Shown here one piece after another: positions 1 through 9,568 of a stretch of 64,000 nucleotides of DNA (the stretch's first letter is position 1; every line of letters begins with the position of its first letter). The notes beneath the pieces are model-generated. The model worked only from the letters and a program-made list of their open reading frames with translations. It did no database searches and was not told the DNA's origin. Origin of the DNA: Thermoflexus hugenholtzii (GTDB taxonomy: Bacteria; Chloroflexota; Anaerolineae; Thermoflexales; Thermoflexaceae); the NCBI RefSeq assembly GCF_018771565.1, contig NZ_CP076326.1, positions 1,922,001 through 1,986,000 on the forward strand. The letters run 5' to 3'. The position numbers and the translations under genes were made by a program.

Positions 1-94
1 GGAGTGTTAATATACTCCCAGAGCCTGATGGTTCAAGATGATCCCTGGGGTTAGGATACAAGAGACCCCCTTATCTGAAAGGAGCATCCTCATC

Positions 95-607
95 ATGTCC
101 GAGCAACAGTGGGACGAAATCCCCTCGGATCTGAATTCCCAGCTCCCGATAGGAGCCCCTTCCGACGGATCAACCTCCTCCGTGGATCCTCTGATTGAGC
201 TGAACGCCTGGTTGGGCTTCGCCCGGGCCTGCGCCCATAGCGCTCGGGTCCAGGCCATCCTCCTCACCCTTCAAACCGATCTGCGCCTCCTGCTCGCCCA
301 TCGGAAGGACCCCGAGCGTTTCCCAGCCCTTTCAGAGGAGCGAGTCCACTGGCTGGAGGAGACCCGCGAGCAGATGAGGCAGGCACTCCCGCCCGGATTT
401 CAATCCCCGGAGCTCCCCGGTGAGACGGTGAGCGGTTCGATCCTGGACCTGGCCTCCGCCGTCGCCGGGCGGGCGCGGGACCATCAGAGGGTCGAGGGGA
501 TGGATGAAACGGAGACAGCCGCTCAGGGTTACCTGGACCGGCTTCCCGGGATGCTGTCGGCCCTGGCGCGGTATGAGGAGTTCCTCGCTGGCGCACCCCC
601 CGCCTGA
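95..607 (+). CDS. hypothetical protein, 170 aa
   Basis: I do not recognise this family. The start at 95 is preferred over an upstream in-frame ATG at 38 because an AAAGGAG ribosome-binding site lies about 11 bases before it. The product is soluble, with no signal peptide or membrane segment, and is rich in Arg, Glu and Leu in predicted helices. No catalytic motif is apparent. It stands alone before the F420 genes, separated from them by about 250 bases that contain a TAAAAT -10-like box at 819-824 and no other gene. Long reading frames on the opposite strand here are GC-driven shadows. Confidence 0.6.
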   Translation: MSEQQWDEIPSDLNSQLPIGAPSDGSTSSVDPLIELNAWLGFARACAHSARVQAILLTLQTDLRLLLAHRKDPERFPALSEERVHWLEETREQMRQALPPGFQSPELPGETVSGSILDLASAVAGRARDHQRVEGMDETETAAQGYLDRLPGMLSALARYEEFLAGAPPA

Positions 608-861
608 AGGCCTCTCGCACGCGCCGGAGCCCGGAAGCCGGTTCGCGAGCGACCGCATCGGCGAGCGGGGCGCCTCTCCGCTTCGGGCGCCGCAGGGATC
701 CACCGTCTCGAACCCCTGAAGACAGGGCTCTGTTTTCGCGAGGGAAAGCCTTCCCCTTCCATCGCTTCTGTCCTCCTGTTTCTTCAAAGCCGGGACCGGC
801 CACGGACTCTTCCCCGAGTAAAATGGATCCCTGGATTCATGCCTTCAAGGAGGAAGCGCCG

Positions 862-1548
862 ATGGAACCCCGTCCTCGCATCGCTGTTCTGGGCGGGACC
901 GGCAAGGAGGGCTCGGGGCTGGCCCTCCGCTGGGCCCGCGCGGGCTTCCCGGTGGCCATCGGCTCCCGGGATCCCGAGCGGGCGCGTCAGGCGGTCGAGC
1001 GCCTGCGCGTCCACGTCCCCGATGCCGAGCTCCTCGGCCTCTCGAACGCCGAGGCTGCCGCGTGGGGCGAGGTGGTGGTCGTGGCCGTCCCCTACGCCGG
1101 GCACGCGGACCTCCTGCGATCCCTCCGGGAGACCCTCCGGGGCAAGCTGCTCATCGACGTGGTGGTCCCTCTGGATCCGGACAACCCCCGGCGGTATGCG
1201 CCTCCCCCCGACGGCTCGGCGACCGCGGAAGCCCAGCGCATCCTGGGCGCGGACACGCCGGTGGTGGGCGCCTTCCACAACATCTCCCATCTTCACCTGC
1301 ACGATCTGGAGGACGCCCCCGACTGCGATGTGCTGGTGGTCGGGGAGGACCGGGCTGCGAAGGCCCGGGTGATCCGGCTGGCGGAGGCGATCGGGTTCAC
1401 CGCCTACGACGCCGGCCCCCTGCACAACGCGCCCATCGTGGAGGGCCTCACCGCCCTGCTCATCGGCCTGAACATCCGTTACAAAACCCGGGGGGCCGGG
1501 ATTCGGATCACCGGCATCCCCCGCCGATCGGATCCGCAGGCTCCCTGA
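862..1548 (+). CDS. npdG: NADPH-dependent F420 reductase
   Basis: This 228-residue protein fits F420H2:NADP+ oxidoreductase, which passes hydride between NADPH and coenzyme F420 in the cytoplasm. It opens with a Rossmann motif, IAVLGGTGKEGSGLALRWA, followed by GSRDPERA, typical of NADP-specific binding in this family; the middle carries VVPLDPDN and the AFHNIS segment. Length matches the family. The ATG at 862 is chosen because AAGGAGGAAG precedes it; an in-frame upstream ATG at 823 lacks such a site. It is followed 19 bases later by cofE, so both F420 genes probably share one transcript. Confidence 0.88.
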   Translation: MEPRPRIAVLGGTGKEGSGLALRWARAGFPVAIGSRDPERARQAVERLRVHVPDAELLGLSNAEAAAWGEVVVVAVPYAGHADLLRSLRETLRGKLLIDVVVPLDPDNPRRYAPPPDGSATAEAQRILGADTPVVGAFHNISHLHLHDLEDAPDCDVLVVGEDRAAKARVIRLAEAIGFTAYDAGPLHNAPIVEGLTALLIGLNIRYKTRGAGIRITGIPRRSDPQAP

Positions 1549-1567
1549 ACCGTCGAAGGAGCGCGCC

Positions 1568-2326
1568 GTGGAGCCCATCGCCCTGTTCCCCTTAGAAGGT
1601 ATCCCCCTGGTCCGACCCGGGGATGATCTGGTCGCCCTGCTTGCCGAAGCGCTGGCGCGATGGGGTGGACCCCGAACCGGGGATGTCCTGGTGGTGGCTC
1701 AGAAGATCGTCTCCAAGGCGGAGGGCCGCTTCGTCCGTCTCTCGGAGGTGACCCCTTCCCCCCGGGCGCTGGAGCTGGCGCAGATCACCGGCAAGGATCC
1801 GCGGCTGATCGAGGTGATCCTCTGGGACACCGCGGAGGTGCTGCGGGTGCGCCCGGGCCTGATCATCGTGGAGCACCGGCTGGGCTTCGTCTGCGCCAAC
1901 GCCGGCGTGGATCGTTCCAACGTGGCTCCCGAGGGGGAGGAGATCGTGCTCCGCCTCCCGGAGGATCCGGATCGATCCGCCCGGCAGATCCGGGAAGGGC
2001 TGGCGCGGCGGTTCGGGGTGGAGGTCGGCGTGGTGATCGCGGACAGCCACGGGCGGGCCCACCGCAAAGGCGTGATCGGCGTGGCCATCGGGGTGAGCGG
2101 TGTGCCGGCCCTGGAGGACTGGCGGGGCCGCCGGGACCTGTTCGGATACGTGCTGCAACACACAGAGGTGGCCCTGGGGGACCTGCTGGCCTCGGCGGCC
2201 ACGCTGCTGCTGGGCCAGGCCGCCGAGGGCATCCCCGCGGTGCTGATCCGCGGGCTTTCCTTCCTCCCACGGGAAAGCACCGCGCGGGAGCTGGTCCGGG
2301 CGCGCGCTTACGACCTGTTCCGCTGA
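1568..2326 (+). CDS. cofE: coenzyme F420-0:L-glutamate ligase
   Basis: CofE adds glutamate residues to F420-0 using GTP, the last step of F420 maturation. Family signatures are visible: VLVVAQKIVSKAEGR near residue 40, the GFVCANAGVDRSN segment near residue 110, and IADSHGRAHRKG in the second half. The length of 252 residues is normal for the stand-alone archaeal-type enzyme without a fused FMN reductase domain. The start is GTG with GAAGGAG upstream. It lies between npdG and the CaiB-type gene with short gaps, suggesting an operon. Other cof genes are not in this window. Confidence 0.9.
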   Translation: MEPIALFPLEGIPLVRPGDDLVALLAEALARWGGPRTGDVLVVAQKIVSKAEGRFVRLSEVTPSPRALELAQITGKDPRLIEVILWDTAEVLRVRPGLIIVEHRLGFVCANAGVDRSNVAPEGEEIVLRLPEDPDRSARQIREGLARRFGVEVGVVIADSHGRAHRKGVIGVAIGVSGVPALEDWRGRRDLFGYVLQHTEVALGDLLASAATLLLGQAAEGIPAVLIRGLSFLPRESTARELVRARAYDLFR

Positions 2327-2339
2327 CCAGGAGGTCTGG

Positions 2340-3509
2340 ATGCTGCTCTCCGGGATCCGGGTGCTGGATCTGACCCGTCTGCTGCCGGGGCCCTTCGCCA
2401 CCCAGTGGCTGGTGGCCATGGGCGCGGAGGTCATCCGGGTGGAGCCTCCGGCCGGGGGGGACTGGCTCCGGGAGATGCCACCGGTGGTGGAGGGCTTCGG
2501 GGCCTGGTTCGCCGCTGTCAATCGGGGCAAGAAGAGCGTGGCCCTCCAGCTGAAGCACCCCAAGGGGCGGGAGATCTTCCTCCGCCTCGTCGAATCGGCG
2601 GACGTCGTGGTGGAGGGGTTCCGACCGGGGGTGATGACCCGGCTGGACCTAGCGCCGGAGACCCTCCTCGAACGCCAGCCCCGTCTGATCTACGCCGCCC
2701 TCGCGGGTTACGGGGCTGGCAGCCGCTGGCGGGAGCGGGCCGGTCACGATCTCAACTACCTGGCGCTGGCCGGCTTCCTGGGCCTGAACGGCCCCCGCGA
2801 AGGCCCGCTCATCCCTCCCCCGGTGCCGGTGGCGGACCTCGGGGGGGCGATGGCGCTGGTCATCGCCGTGCTGGCCGGGTTGCTGCATCGGGAGCGGACC
2901 GGCCAGGGCCTCATCCTGGACGCCTCGATGCTCGAGGTCGTCGTCTCCTGGATGCAACCCTTCTGGCGCGCGCATCAGGCCGGCGTCCGGGCAACCCGCG
3001 AGGGGATGCCGCTCAACGGGGCCTTTCCGTGCTATCGGGTTTACCCCACGGCGGATGGAGGGGCGATGGCCCTGGCGGCGCTGGAGCCGGCGTTCTGGCG
3101 CGCCTTCTGCGAGGTCGTCGGCCGCCCGGAATGGATCCCCCGCGCCTTCGATCCAGCCCTCATCCCGGAGGTGGCGGCCCTCTTCCGGAGCCGGACCCGC
3201 GCGGAGTGGGAAGGGCTGCGGGCGGGGATCGAGGCCTGCTTAGAGCCGGTGCTGGAGCCGGATGAGGCCATCGAAGGGCTGTCGACGATCGCGCCCGCCT
3301 TCGCGACAGGCCTTCCTGCACTGCCGTTCGTTGTGAACGGGGAGCGCCTCTTCGCCGCAGGCCCGCCTCCCCGCCAGGGAGAGCACACGCGGGAGATCCT
3401 TCAGCGCCTCGGATACGAAGCGGCGGAGCTGGAGGAGCTGGCCCGTCAGGGGATCGTGGGGATCCCTGAAGACGGCATGGATCAGGGGATCGCTCGCTTC
3501 CGCTCCTGA
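2340..3509 (+). CDS. CaiB/BaiF-family (family III) CoA transferase
   Basis: The 389-residue protein begins LLSGIRVLDLTRLLPGPFAT, the hallmark N-terminus of class III CoA transferases, which move CoA between carboxylic acids. The likely nucleophilic Asp is in the segment GLILDASMLEV near residue 195. NRGKKSVALQLKHPKGREIF is also typical. The substrate cannot be told from sequence. The ATG has AGGAGG seven bases upstream. The gene follows cofE by 13 bases, so it may be cotranscribed with the F420 genes, although a functional link is not evident. Its 3' end overlaps the convergent response regulator gene by 28 bases. Confidence 0.88.
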   Translation: MLLSGIRVLDLTRLLPGPFATQWLVAMGAEVIRVEPPAGGDWLREMPPVVEGFGAWFAAVNRGKKSVALQLKHPKGREIFLRLVESADVVVEGFRPGVMTRLDLAPETLLERQPRLIYAALAGYGAGSRWRERAGHDLNYLALAGFLGLNGPREGPLIPPPVPVADLGGAMALVIAVLAGLLHRERTGQGLILDASMLEVVVSWMQPFWRAHQAGVRATREGMPLNGAFPCYRVYPTADGGAMALAALEPAFWRAFCEVVGRPEWIPRAFDPALIPEVAALFRSRTRAEWEGLRAGIEACLEPVLEPDEAIEGLSTIAPAFATGLPALPFVVNGERLFAAGPPPRQGEHTREILQRLGYEAAELEELARQGIVGIPEDGMDQGIARFRS

Positions 3510-4339
3510 AGCCGGCCCAGGATCTCCTCCGGATGGTGGAAGGGCCCTTCGGCCCCATGGACCTGGGCCGTCACCACCTGCAGGGGCGGGAGATCCTCCG
3601 GGTGCTCCTCCACATCCTGAAGGGGATAGAAGTAAGGCAGGGCGTTCTTCAGGCGAGCAACCATGCGCTCGGCGGCGGGGCCGAGCAGATGACGCTCCCC
3701 CACGACGACGAACCATCCTTCCCCCAGATGGCCCAGGAAGAACGGGTCGCCGCTTTCGTGGTTCACCCCCGCCAGCACGAGCCCCACGGCCCGGATGGCA
3801 TCGTCCCGGGCGATGAACCCGTAGCGCTCCCCGAAGGCCTCCAGGCCGTCCAGACCGATCAACACGACGGACCACTCGGCATGCCCCAGCTGCTCCTGAA
3901 GATGCTCAAGGATGAGGGGCCGGCCGGGCAGTCCGGTCAGGCCGTCGAAGGCAGGCTCCACCTGGGATCGGCGCAGGATGTTCTGGACCCGGGCCCGCAG
4001 CTCCTGCAGGCTGAACGGCTTGGGGATGTAATCGTGGGCTCCCAGCTCCAGACCGGCCAACCGATCCTCGCGCTCCCGCTTCTCGGTGAGGAAGATCACC
4101 GGGATCTCCCGAGTTCTCCGGTGGGCCCGCAGCTGACGGAACACCTCAAAGCCATCGATGTCCGGCAGGCGGATGTCCAGCACCACGAGATCGGGGAGGC
4201 GCTCCCGGGCCAGGGCGAGGGCCTCCTCTCCCGAGGCGGCGGTCAGGACCTCATAGCCCTGCGCCTGAAAGTAGCTCCCCAGCAGGCCGGCGGTCTCCGG
4301 CTCGTCCTCCACGATCAGGAGCGTCGCCACCCGGGCCAT
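3482..4339 (-). CDS. response regulator with degenerate GGDEF-like output domain
   Basis: Residues 1-120 form a canonical receiver domain: acidic pair in LLIVEDEPE, phosphoacceptor Asp in LVVLDIRLPDIDG, and Lys in IPKPFS. The C-terminal half begins DGLTGLPGRP, the start of a diguanylate cyclase domain, but the GGDEF loop is replaced by HLGEGWFVV, so cyclase activity is unlikely. The start at 4339 is chosen because the receiver begins there; the longer upstream frame is implausible. It is the last gene of a minus-strand set after the V4R and roadblock genes, which probably feed or read the same signalling path. Confidence 0.85.
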   Translation of the reverse strand: MARVATLLIVEDEPETAGLLGSYFQAQGYEVLTAASGEEALALARERLPDLVVLDIRLPDIDGFEVFRQLRAHRRTREIPVIFLTEKREREDRLAGLELGAHDYIPKPFSLQELRARVQNILRRSQVEPAFDGLTGLPGRPLILEHLQEQLGHAEWSVVLIGLDGLEAFGERYGFIARDDAIRAVGLVLAGVNHESGDPFFLGHLGEGWFVVVGERHLLGPAAERMVARLKNALPYFYPLQDVEEHPEDLPPLQVVTAQVHGAEGPFHHPEEILGRLQERKRAIP

Positions 4340-4382
4340 TCCCTCCCTCCGGCGAAGCCACAGGCATCCGATTCTTTTCCCA

Positions 4383-5012
4383 TCAACCGATGGGCTCCTT
4401 ATAGATCGCAAAGGAGCAGGTGGGATCTCCCATGGCGATGCAGGAGATCTCCTCCACGCGGAACTCCTTGCCGCCGCTGACCCAGCGCAGCCCTTCCTGG
4501 AGCAGGCCGATGGCCGCATAGCAGACCGGCCGGTCGGTTTTGCGGCCCCAGCACACCGGGCAGCGCTCGATCACGTAAATGAAGCGATCGGCCTCTTCGT
4601 AGACGTAGCTCTTCTGATCGCTGAACTGGGTGAAGATGCCGGCCATCGCCGGGAGGCCGATCTTCAGCTTCGCCTGGAGGGGGAGGACACGGAAGGCGAG
4701 GTCGCTGACCCCGGCCAGGGCGCCGAAGCCCTGCAGGCCCCGGGCGAAGGAGGCGCGACCGCCCCGCAGGGCCAGCCCTCTGCCTCCTCGAGGCCCATAC
4801 ATCTCCTCCAGGGCCTGGTTGATGGCGGCGAAGTCGGCGAAGTCGAAGCCTCGCTCCAGGTTATCCGGCGGGTAGTTGTCGATCAGATGGGGAAGGCGGG
4901 CCAGATGGAGGACGGCGTTCAGCCCGTTCTTCCCCATCACCTCCTCCAGCGCCTCCAGGAAAATGCGGGCGATCTTATTGGGGTAATACAGGCCGCTTTT
5001 CTGCTGGCTCAA
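4383..5012 (-). CDS. V4R (4-vinyl reductase) domain sensor protein
   Basis: The 209-residue product matches the V4R small-molecule-binding fold, related to the bacteriochlorophyll protein BchJ and to sensors of aromatic or lipophilic ligands. Visible support is the helical N-terminus (YPNKIARIFLEALEEVMG, then GLNAVLHLARL) and the C-terminal zinc-like cysteines CPVCWGRK, VCYAAIGLLQ and ISCIAMGDPTCSFAIYK. The ligand cannot be inferred. It lies between the roadblock and response regulator genes with gaps of 36 and 43 bases, so the three are likely one operon. Confidence 0.82.
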   Translation of the reverse strand: MSQQKSGLYYPNKIARIFLEALEEVMGKNGLNAVLHLARLPHLIDNYPPDNLERGFDFADFAAINQALEEMYGPRGGRGLALRGGRASFARGLQGFGALAGVSDLAFRVLPLQAKLKIGLPAMAGIFTQFSDQKSYVYEEADRFIYVIERCPVCWGRKTDRPVCYAAIGLLQEGLRWVSGGKEFRVEEISCIAMGDPTCSFAIYKEPIG

Positions 5013-5048
5013 GGCGTCGCCTCCGTTCCCGAGGGATCGGCAGCGGGT

Positions 5049-5426
5049 TCAGGAAGCCAGGATGCGGGCCAGGTCCTCCGCGGCCCGCCGCATGTCCAGG
5101 AAGAGCAATCCCAGCTTGGCCTGGGGTCTGGCCAGCACGGTCAGCACCGCCTCCTCCCCCACCGCCATCAGCACCACATACCCCCGCTCCCCCCGGATGT
5201 AGACCTGATCCAGAGTCCCCCGGCCCAGCTCGCTGGCGATCCGCTCCCCGAGGGAGAGCATCGCCGCCGACATGGCCGAGACCCGGTCCTCCTCCACGTC
5301 GGCGGGCAGGGCCGAGGCCATGATCAACCCGTCGATGCTGACCACCGCCGAGGCCTCGATGTCGGGCGTGCTCGCCTGAAGCTCCTTCAACCGCTCGATC
5401 ATTCGTTCCGTGCGCGTGCGGGCCAT
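5049..5426 (-). CDS. roadblock/LC7 domain protein
   Basis: This 125-residue protein has the roadblock/LC7 pattern: a helix (ERMIERLKELQASTPDIEAS), the strand AVVSIDGLIMASALP, the helix VSAMSAAMLSLGERIASELG, and the strand YVVLMAVGEEAVLTVLA. In bacteria these proteins are often partners or activators of MglA-type small GTPases and of signalling complexes. No GTPase gene is adjacent here. It is the first gene of a minus-strand set continuing into the V4R sensor and the response regulator. The ATG has AAAGGGG upstream. Confidence 0.87.
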   Translation of the reverse strand: MARTRTERMIERLKELQASTPDIEASAVVSIDGLIMASALPADVEEDRVSAMSAAMLSLGERIASELGRGTLDQVYIRGERGYVVLMAVGEEAVLTVLARPQAKLGLLFLDMRRAAEDLARILAS

Positions 5427-5530
5427 ACGCGAACCCCTTTCGACAGCATAGCAGGCTCTATCCTAATCGCGATGAGCCCAGGTTGTCAAAGGGGCCTGAC
5501 CGGAACGCACGGCTTTCCGGCCGGGCGCGA

Positions 5531-6351
5531 TCAGGATCGGAACGCCGCGAGGAGCAACATGGAAAGGCTGACCAGAAGGCAATATAGGGCGAAGGGCATG
5601 AGGGAGCGCCGGCGCACCAGCCGCATCAACCCCCAGATGGCCAGGTAGCCGGAGAGGGCCGCAGCGAGGGCGCCCGTCAGGATCGGCCCCAGGGCCTGAG
5701 GGGGCAAGCCGATCTCGAAGAGGTCCTTCAAGGCCACCAGGCCCGCCCCCAGGAGGGCGGGGACGCTGAGCAGGAAGCTGAACCGGGCGGCCTCGGATCG
5801 TTGCAGGCCCCGGCCGAGGCCGGCGGCGATGGTGGCCCCCGAGCGCGAGATGCCCGGCAACAGGGCCAGGGCCTGGGCCAGGCCGACGGCCAGGGCATCC
5901 CCCAGGGTCAACCCCTCCAGATCACGCTCCCGCCGTCCGAAGCGCTCCCCCCACCACAGCAACACGGCGGTCCCCGAAAGCAGGGCCGCGGTCAGCGTCG
6001 GCTGCAGGAAGACCGCCTCCACCGGCTTCTTGAAGAGCAACCCGGCGACGACGGCCGGGAGGGTGGCGACGATCACCCAGCCGCCCAGCCGGCCGCCCGG
6101 CGTCCCGAAGGGAGAACCGTTCCGCGCGCCCTCCCACCAGCCCCGGAGGATCTCCAGGAGCTCTCGGCGGAAATATGCGAGGACGGGGATCAGGGTGCCC
6201 CACTGGACCAGCACGTCGAAGGGGAAGGCGATGTGTTCGTCGATCCTCCAGCCCAGAAGCCACGGCACCAGCACCAGGTGCGCCGAGCTGCTGATCGGCA
6301 GATACTCGGTCAGCCCCTGGACGATCCCCAGCACCACCGCCTGAAGCCAGG

Positions 6352-6355
<4 letters not shown>
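5531..6355 (-). CDS. uppP: undecaprenyl-diphosphatase (bacitracin resistance protein family)
   Basis: UppP removes a phosphate from undecaprenyl diphosphate at the membrane, recycling the lipid carrier for cell-envelope polymers. Key motifs are present: Glu17 in GLTEYLPISSSAH (catalytic Glu and the PISSSAH loop) and LPGISRSGATIAAGLG in the second half with the catalytic Arg. The 274-residue length and about eight hydrophobic segments fit. The start overlaps the stop of the upstream glycosyltransferase by ATGA, indicating translational coupling. Confidence 0.95.
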
Positions 6356-8273
<1,918 letters not shown>

Positions 8274-8395
8274 CAAGAATCGATCTTCCTATTAGGAAGT
8301 GCTTTCGCCCCGAACCCCGTTCTCCACCTCACCGCAGGTCTATATCTGCTCGGACACCTATGAACGAGAAGGAATCTTTGATGGAGGCATTCCTG

Positions 8396-8415
8396 GGCCG
8401 AAATGAATTTCGGCC
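8396..8415. repeat. perfect palindrome GGCCGAAAT-GA-ATTTCGGCC
   Basis: Two perfect 9-base arms flank a two-base centre. It sits just beyond the 3' end of the NERD-like gene (which ends at 8434 on the minus strand) and may act as a weak transcript end or as a repeat unit. A closely related palindrome occurs at 38070-38097 and GCCGAAT-type palindromes recur in the 93-bp arrays. No T-tract follows. Confidence 0.55.
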
Positions 8416-8433
8416 TACAAGCGCCACTGCCCC

Positions 8434-9129
8434 CTACTCTTCCCCACGGGGGAGGATCTGCTCCAGGGCGGCCTGGAGCTCCCGGGGGAGGGCGCTCCCC
8501 CGCCCCTCTTTGCGCAGCCACTCCTTCAGCTTGCGGGCGTGGACCACCGGGACGCTGCTGCCCTCGATGTCGAGACGGGCCTCCGGATGGGTGAAGACGA
8601 TCACCGGCCGGACGGGGATCTCCTTTCCGTCCAGGCGCCGCGCCAGATAGCGGCGCAACGCCTCCGCCTCCTGCTGCGCCTCCCGGGTGGGGTTCCCCAG
8701 CGTGTCCTGGGCCATCCAGCGCAAGAACCACCGCAACAGCCCGATGGGCTGGGACCACCGATCGTTCCGGCAACGGATCTCCCCGCGCTGCCACTTGACG
8801 GTGAAGGTCCGCACGCCATCGGGACCCACCAGCACATGGTCGGCGGGCAGCATGTAGTGATACAGGACGTAACGGTCGTCCAGGCCTTTGAGGGCCTGGG
8901 TGAGGGCCGCCTCCGGGCGATCCGGCCGCACGAAGCGATGGATGTAATAGATCCCGATTTGAGTGAGGCCGAAGCCGACGAAGAAAGCGATCACCGGGAT
9001 GAGGGCCAGCTGCGGATAGAGCAAAGAGGTGACCAGTCCGAGGATCAGGATGATGTAGCCGATGGGGAACGCCCAGTTGCCAATCGTCGCCCGACGCCGG
9101 ATATAGGCTTCGTTGCGCACCACCTTCAT
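8434..9129 (-). CDS. membrane-anchored NERD-like domain protein, probably inactive as nuclease
   Basis: The 231-residue protein has two adjacent membrane segments (about residues 19-38 and 42-62) followed by a cytoplasmic domain resembling NERD. The family core DHVLVGPDGV is clear, but the usual catalytic E-x-K that follows reads T-V-K here (in TFTVKWQRGEI), so the nuclease centre looks disrupted. The C-terminus is basic and helical. Its role is unknown. It is 18 bases downstream of the CxxC protein gene and is probably cotranscribed with it. Confidence 0.65.
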   Translation of the reverse strand: MKVVRNEAYIRRRATIGNWAFPIGYIILILGLVTSLLYPQLALIPVIAFFVGFGLTQIGIYYIHRFVRPDRPEAALTQALKGLDDRYVLYHYMLPADHVLVGPDGVRTFTVKWQRGEIRCRNDRWSQPIGLLRWFLRWMAQDTLGNPTREAQQEAEALRRYLARRLDGKEIPVRPVIVFTHPEARLDIEGSSVPVVHARKLKEWLRKEGRGSALPRELQAALEQILPRGEE

Positions 9130-9147
9130 CGTGGACGAATCCCTCCC

Positions 9148-9477
9148 TCAGGGTTGCGGCCGCTCCGCAGCGGATCGCAGCCGCTGGTATTCCTCCGCGC
9201 TCAGGAACCGCCCGCCCTCGATGGTCCGCTCCACCACGCGATAGCCGGAGTCCAGGCGGACCTCGGCCCGCATCAGCCGGAAACAGCGATCGTCCATGAT
9301 CTCCTTCACCAGGATGTAGCCGGTCCCGCTTTCATCCGGGTTGAGGTCGTAACGGCGGTCGGCCCGCACCGCCACCGGCGCGCCGCACCGGGCGCACTGC
9401 ACATACAGCCAGATGGCGTCCGGGTCCCCGGCCGCCTCGCCGCCCCGCCACAGCTCCCGAATCCGCCGCCAGATCAT
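9148..9477 (-). CDS. hypothetical protein with CxxC motif, 109 aa
   Basis: I do not recognise this small protein by name. Near residue 28 it has QCARCGAPVAVRADRRYDLN, a CxxC knuckle followed by a beta-rich stretch (GYILVKEIMDDRCFRLMRAEVRLD). The knuckle could bind a metal, but a second Cys pair is not evident. The C-terminal ERTIEGGRFLSAEEYQRL looks like a regular strand-helix ending. It lies immediately upstream of the NERD-like membrane protein in the same orientation. Confidence 0.6.
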   Translation of the reverse strand: MIWRRIRELWRGGEAAGDPDAIWLYVQCARCGAPVAVRADRRYDLNPDESGTGYILVKEIMDDRCFRLMRAEVRLDSGYRVVERTIEGGRFLSAEEYQRLRSAAERPQP

Positions 9478-9568
9478 TCGAAAAACCCCCGCCGGAGATG
9501 CGTCCCGGGGGAATTATACCCGGAGCCCGACCCCCGGGCGCGGCGGATCCGATCTCCTCCGGCCGGGC

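Noticed and set aside
1-18. GGAGT...ACTCC inverted repeat at the window edge
   Set aside because: Arms are only five bases and the centre does not pair; too weak to call an operator.
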